DNA from: Spirochaetota bacterium
GTDB taxonomy: Bacteria > Spirochaetota > Spirochaetia > B11-G9
Reading direction: 5' to 3'
Assembly (NCBI GenBank): GCA_003641695.1
Contig: QNBL01000091.1
Coordinates: 1 to 9,075, forward strand
Length of the DNA: 9,075 bases
Position numbers and translations under genes: made by a program. The number at the start of each line of letters is the position of its first letter. Position 1 is the first letter of the stretch. The notes beneath the pieces are model-generated. The model had not been told where the DNA came from and made no database searches. It worked only from the letters and a program-made list of their open reading frames with translations. This document shows, piece by piece, positions 6,606-9,075 of this stretch.

Positions 6606-7853
6606 CTATAACTCCTCCTTACCTTCCAAAGAGCGAAATGCAGCCTTCTCATGCACAACAAAGAGCAGAAGAGAAAAACTGACAAGTCCCGGGATAAAAC
6701 TGATTACTGCTAATCCAGGGACACCCCACCTGATATAATCAACAGGGCCCAATGCAGCTGCAGCAGTAATTCCTGCAAGACCGACCGCAGTCCCGATACT
6801 CATGATTTTCCCTCTCTCAGAAGGGAATTGTTCCGTTAACAGGGCAAGATTACTGATTGTGGCAAACTCGAAAAAAAACCGGGGAAGCAAGATCCCTGCC
6901 ACGGCATAATTCAGATTTATATTTAAAAAGGGCATTAATACAAAACCTGCACTCATTCCGGCAACACCTATCATCACACTCCTTCTTTTCCCTATCCTGT
7001 CGGCAAAAAGACTGACAAGAACGGCAGCTGTCAGATCCCCTGCTCCGAACAGCAGGGCAATTCTTCCCATTACCAGGGAATCCGCTCCGTACTCACCGGC
7101 CAGCCAGCCGGCGTGGATTATCATGATCTGCATTATCGCGAAGAAATTAAACCCCTGCACAGCTATGGTTCCCCAGACAGAAGGGGCATGTACCCCGAAG
7201 TTAAAGAAATCAGCGAGCTTCCTTTGTATGGTTTTCAGGGATATAGATTCACTTTCTCTGTTTTCGGCAGCTCTTTCTTTTATCCTGCCTACCGGAAGCG
7301 TTTGATAAAAAACAGCAGCAGCGACAAGCAGAATACCAAAAAAGAGAAAGGGCGCCCTCCATGAAAATTCCTTTATAAGGTAACCGGCTGTAAAAAGACC
7401 GGCAATACCGGCCAGAGCCCAGGAGTATTCCACTATTCCGATTCCCAGTGCCCGTTTTTTATACGGGAGCTTTGTGCTCAGGTATGCATGAAGGGTGGGA
7501 GTATATCCTGAAGAACCGATTCCGGAAACAATTACAGTCAGAGCAAAGACAAAGATACTCCGCGACAATCCTGCAGCGATCATTGCAAGACCTGTAATAG
7601 CAAGATTAACCTGCATGACCTTTTTGTAACCAATCCTGTCTGCAAGAACTCCCATAAGGGGAGAGGTAAATCCCATCATACTTCTAAGGGCAACAATCCC
7701 CCCGAGAGCAACGACACTCAATCCGGCTCCGGCAGCTATCATCGGTAAAAAGGGGTTGAATATCTGAATAGTGGTATCGTTAAGCAGTTTCGCACTGATA
7801 CCGAGAGAAAGGAGATAACTTATTCTTTGATTCAGAGACCGTTTTTTATCCAA
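6606..7853 (-). CDS. Major facilitator superfamily transporter, TTG start
   Basis: Twelve-segment MFS protein (415 aa). Seen: motif A between TM2 and TM3 as GVLADRIGYKK at about 68-78, a pseudo-repeat of it in the second half (SLFADRIGKRR, about 281-291), and a cytoplasmic central loop at about 186-222. A conserved-looking loop RAPFLFFGILL follows TM5. The substrate cannot be read from sequence; the shape is that of a drug or metabolite proton antiporter. Start choice: the first codon is TTG at 7853, 5 nt after AAGGAA (7859-7864). It overlaps the upstream alaX-like stop by 8 nt, and no ATG with a better site lies near the first membrane segment. Middle gene of the AlaX-MFS-AEC operon, with the carrier gene following after 5 nt. 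Confidence 0.9.
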   Translation of the reverse strand: MDKKRSLNQRISYLLSLGISAKLLNDTTIQIFNPFLPMIAAGAGLSVVALGGIVALRSMMGFTSPLMGVLADRIGYKKVMQVNLAITGLAMIAAGLSRSIFVFALTVIVSGIGSSGYTPTLHAYLSTKLPYKKRALGIGIVEYSWALAGIAGLFTAGYLIKEFSWRAPFLFFGILLVAAAVFYQTLPVGRIKERAAENRESESISLKTIQRKLADFFNFGVHAPSVWGTIAVQGFNFFAIMQIMIIHAGWLAGEYGADSLVMGRIALLFGAGDLTAAVLVSLFADRIGKRRSVMIGVAGMSAGFVLMPFLNINLNYAVAGILLPRFFFEFATISNLALLTEQFPSERGKIMSIGTAVGLAGITAAAALGPVDYIRWGVPGLAVISFIPGLVSFSLLLFVVHEKAAFRSLEGKEEL

Positions 7854-9048
7854 TGCTTTTCCTTAAAAGATCTTTAAATTTCGAAAAGAACAATTCAATT
7901 CCGCCGGTGTTGTCCCCCACTCCCTGGTAGAAAGGAGGTTTGCCCCCCCCTTTCCCCCGGATTGAAATCAGCAGATCCCCTCTATTGCGGTTAAAATCAA
8001 AACCCTCCGAAGTTACTGCAATTGCCCATTGAAGTCTGTTCTGTTGAATATTCACCAGAGAAACCGCATATGGCTCATCTCCAGGCAGTACGGAAAGCAG
8101 CAGTTTCAAGTATCCCCCGTCCATATTCTCGAACTGTTTTATCACCACAGGGATTCCGTTAATAAGCTCAGCTTCTGAAAAAAGACGGTCCATATCTTTC
8201 CGGGCAGAATCCAACTGCAGCGTTTCAAGCTCTTTCTTTAATGTCCTGTTTTCGTCGAGAAGCTTTTTTGCCGAAGCAACCAGTTCATCTTCCTTCGCTG
8301 AAAAAATTTCCGCAAGGCTGTGAACAGTAAACATTTTCCCCCGGTAATCAGGCAGAACACGGTTTCCCAAAAGCCAGGCTATCCTAACATGGGATCGGAT
8401 TTTCTCGGTAAAAAGGATCTTTGCAAACATAACATCCCCTGTGGATGAGGTATGAACCCCGCCGCAGGCGACCTTGTCGTACCCTTCTATCTCAACAATA
8501 CGTATCTGTCCCGATACTTTGGGTGCTCTCCGGAGTTTCAGAACAGGAATCTCTTTTTCACTGACATGATAATCCTTAATCCTGATATTCATGGAAATAA
8601 TTTTATTTACTTCTTCCTCTACAGCCTCCAGAGTGGAAGTATCAATCTCAGAAGCATCGGTCTCAATGGTTGTATACTTTTCTCCCTGATGTACCGAGAC
8701 AGTGCCGTATCCGAACTTAAACAGAACACCGGAGACTACATGCTGACCGGTATGCTGCTGCATGTAATCAAACCGTCGGTCCCAGTCAATTGAACAAGCA
8801 ACCCTGCTCCCGGTCTCCGGCTTTTTAGAAACAATGTGGTGAACAATTCCCTCTTTTTTATAAAGATCTACAACTTCACCGCTTCCAAGGAATCCTCTGT
8901 CCCCTTTCTGGCCGCCCCCCTCAGGATAAAAACAGGTCCTGTCCAGGATTACATCCCAATTTTCTCCCACGGGAGAAACAGAAAGGACCTCCGCATCAAA
9001 ATCTTTCATATACTGATCCGAGTAGTATAAAAGCTGTGTTGTTTTCAT
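7846..9048 (-). CDS. AlaX-type alanyl-tRNA editing hydrolase, long form with DHHA1-like C-terminus
   Basis: Stand-alone trans-editing enzyme (400 aa) expected to hydrolyse misacylated Ser- or Gly-tRNA(Ala) in the cytoplasm, as known for AlaX-L proteins. Domains: an N-terminal beta-barrel with YPEGGGQKGDRG (41-52), the editing core with zinc ligands H99 and H103 in QQHTGQH and C195/H199 in ACGGVH, a helical linker rich in Lys/Glu (about 250-292), and a C-terminal DHHA1-like domain with the Gly-rich motif RGKGGGKPPF (364-373). It lacks any aminoacylation domain, so it is not alanyl-tRNA synthetase. All four predicted zinc ligands are present. Start: ATG at 9048 with AGAGGA (9053-9058) four bases upstream. 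First visible gene of the operon. A run of eight G on the coding strand (7943-7950) encodes part of the Gly motif. Confidence 0.93.
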   Translation of the reverse strand: MKTTQLLYYSDQYMKDFDAEVLSVSPVGENWDVILDRTCFYPEGGGQKGDRGFLGSGEVVDLYKKEGIVHHIVSKKPETGSRVACSIDWDRRFDYMQQHTGQHVVSGVLFKFGYGTVSVHQGEKYTTIETDASEIDTSTLEAVEEEVNKIISMNIRIKDYHVSEKEIPVLKLRRAPKVSGQIRIVEIEGYDKVACGGVHTSSTGDVMFAKILFTEKIRSHVRIAWLLGNRVLPDYRGKMFTVHSLAEIFSAKEDELVASAKKLLDENRTLKKELETLQLDSARKDMDRLFSEAELINGIPVVIKQFENMDGGYLKLLLSVLPGDEPYAVSLVNIQQNRLQWAIAVTSEGFDFNRNRGDLLISIRGKGGGKPPFYQGVGDNTGGIELFFSKFKDLLRKSIG

Positions 9049-9052
9049 TGGT

Positions 9053-9058
9053 TCCTCT
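9053..9058 (-). promoter_or_regulatory. Ribosome binding site for the AlaX-like gene
   Basis: AGAGGA on the minus strand stands four bases before the ATG at 9048 and fixes this start. The remaining 17 bases to the window edge are AT-rich and include TATATT (9062-9067). That box is too close to serve as a -10 for a transcript carrying this site, so the real promoter probably lies beyond the window. Confidence 0.6.
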
Positions 9059-9075
9059 TAAAATATAATTCTATC

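Noticed and set aside
6242..6682. 146-codon plus-strand open frame opposite the AEC and MFS genes
   Set aside because: It is antisense to two clear genes, very rich in Arg/Lys/Thr as expected for the reverse of hydrophobic coding sequence, and has no domain.
7846..9048. Alanyl-tRNA synthetase (alaS) fragment
   Set aside because: The gene has its own start with a good ribosome site, a complete editing core plus C-terminal domain, and the ~400-residue length of AlaX-L. It is a stand-alone editing protein, not a truncated synthetase.

Overview
The window is a compact piece of bacterial chromosome, GC roughly in the 40s by eye. It carries eight protein genes (one cut by the left edge) and almost no free space. 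The cell is probably a diderm: there is a MacA-like adaptor for an ABC exporter and a kinase with a large extracytoplasmic sensor. The gene style would fit a free-living spirochaete or similar environmental anaerobe, but that is only an impression and nothing here fixes the taxon. No RNA genes, CRISPR, insertion sequences, prophage or attachment sites were found.

Left block (1-3079, minus strand): a three-gene exporter operon read right to left. It encodes a membrane-anchored periplasmic adaptor (MacA/HlyD type, 3079-1790), a LolD/MacB-type ATPase (1776-1084) and a MacB/FtsX-type permease (from 1091, running off the left edge). The genes are 13 nt apart and then overlap by 8 nt. No TolC-like outer membrane gene is in view.

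Control region (3080-3211): 132 bp between the exporter operon and a divergently read two-component system. It is dense in repeats: an 11-bp direct repeat, three TGTAA boxes at helical spacing and two short inverted repeats. It also holds a five-codon upstream ORF whose stop overlaps the kinase start as ATGA.

Middle block (3212-5689, plus strand): a sensor histidine kinase with a ~270-residue extracytoplasmic domain, then an OmpR/PhoB-type response regulator 9 nt behind it. The simplest reading is that kinase and regulator sense an envelope signal or exported compound and control the exporter, themselves or both from the shared region.

Right block (5710-9048, minus strand): a convergent operon. 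It reads AlaX-type alanyl-tRNA editing protein, then an MFS transporter with a TTG start overlapping the alaX-like stop, then an AEC-family carrier 5 nt further on. A tRNA-proofreading hydrolase coupled tightly to two transporters suggests a link to an amino acid or amino-acid analogue. The two operons converge with only 20 bp between stop codons at 5690-5709. The most interesting candidates are this editing/transport operon, the bidirectional control region and the exporter ATPase with a non-canonical D-loop.
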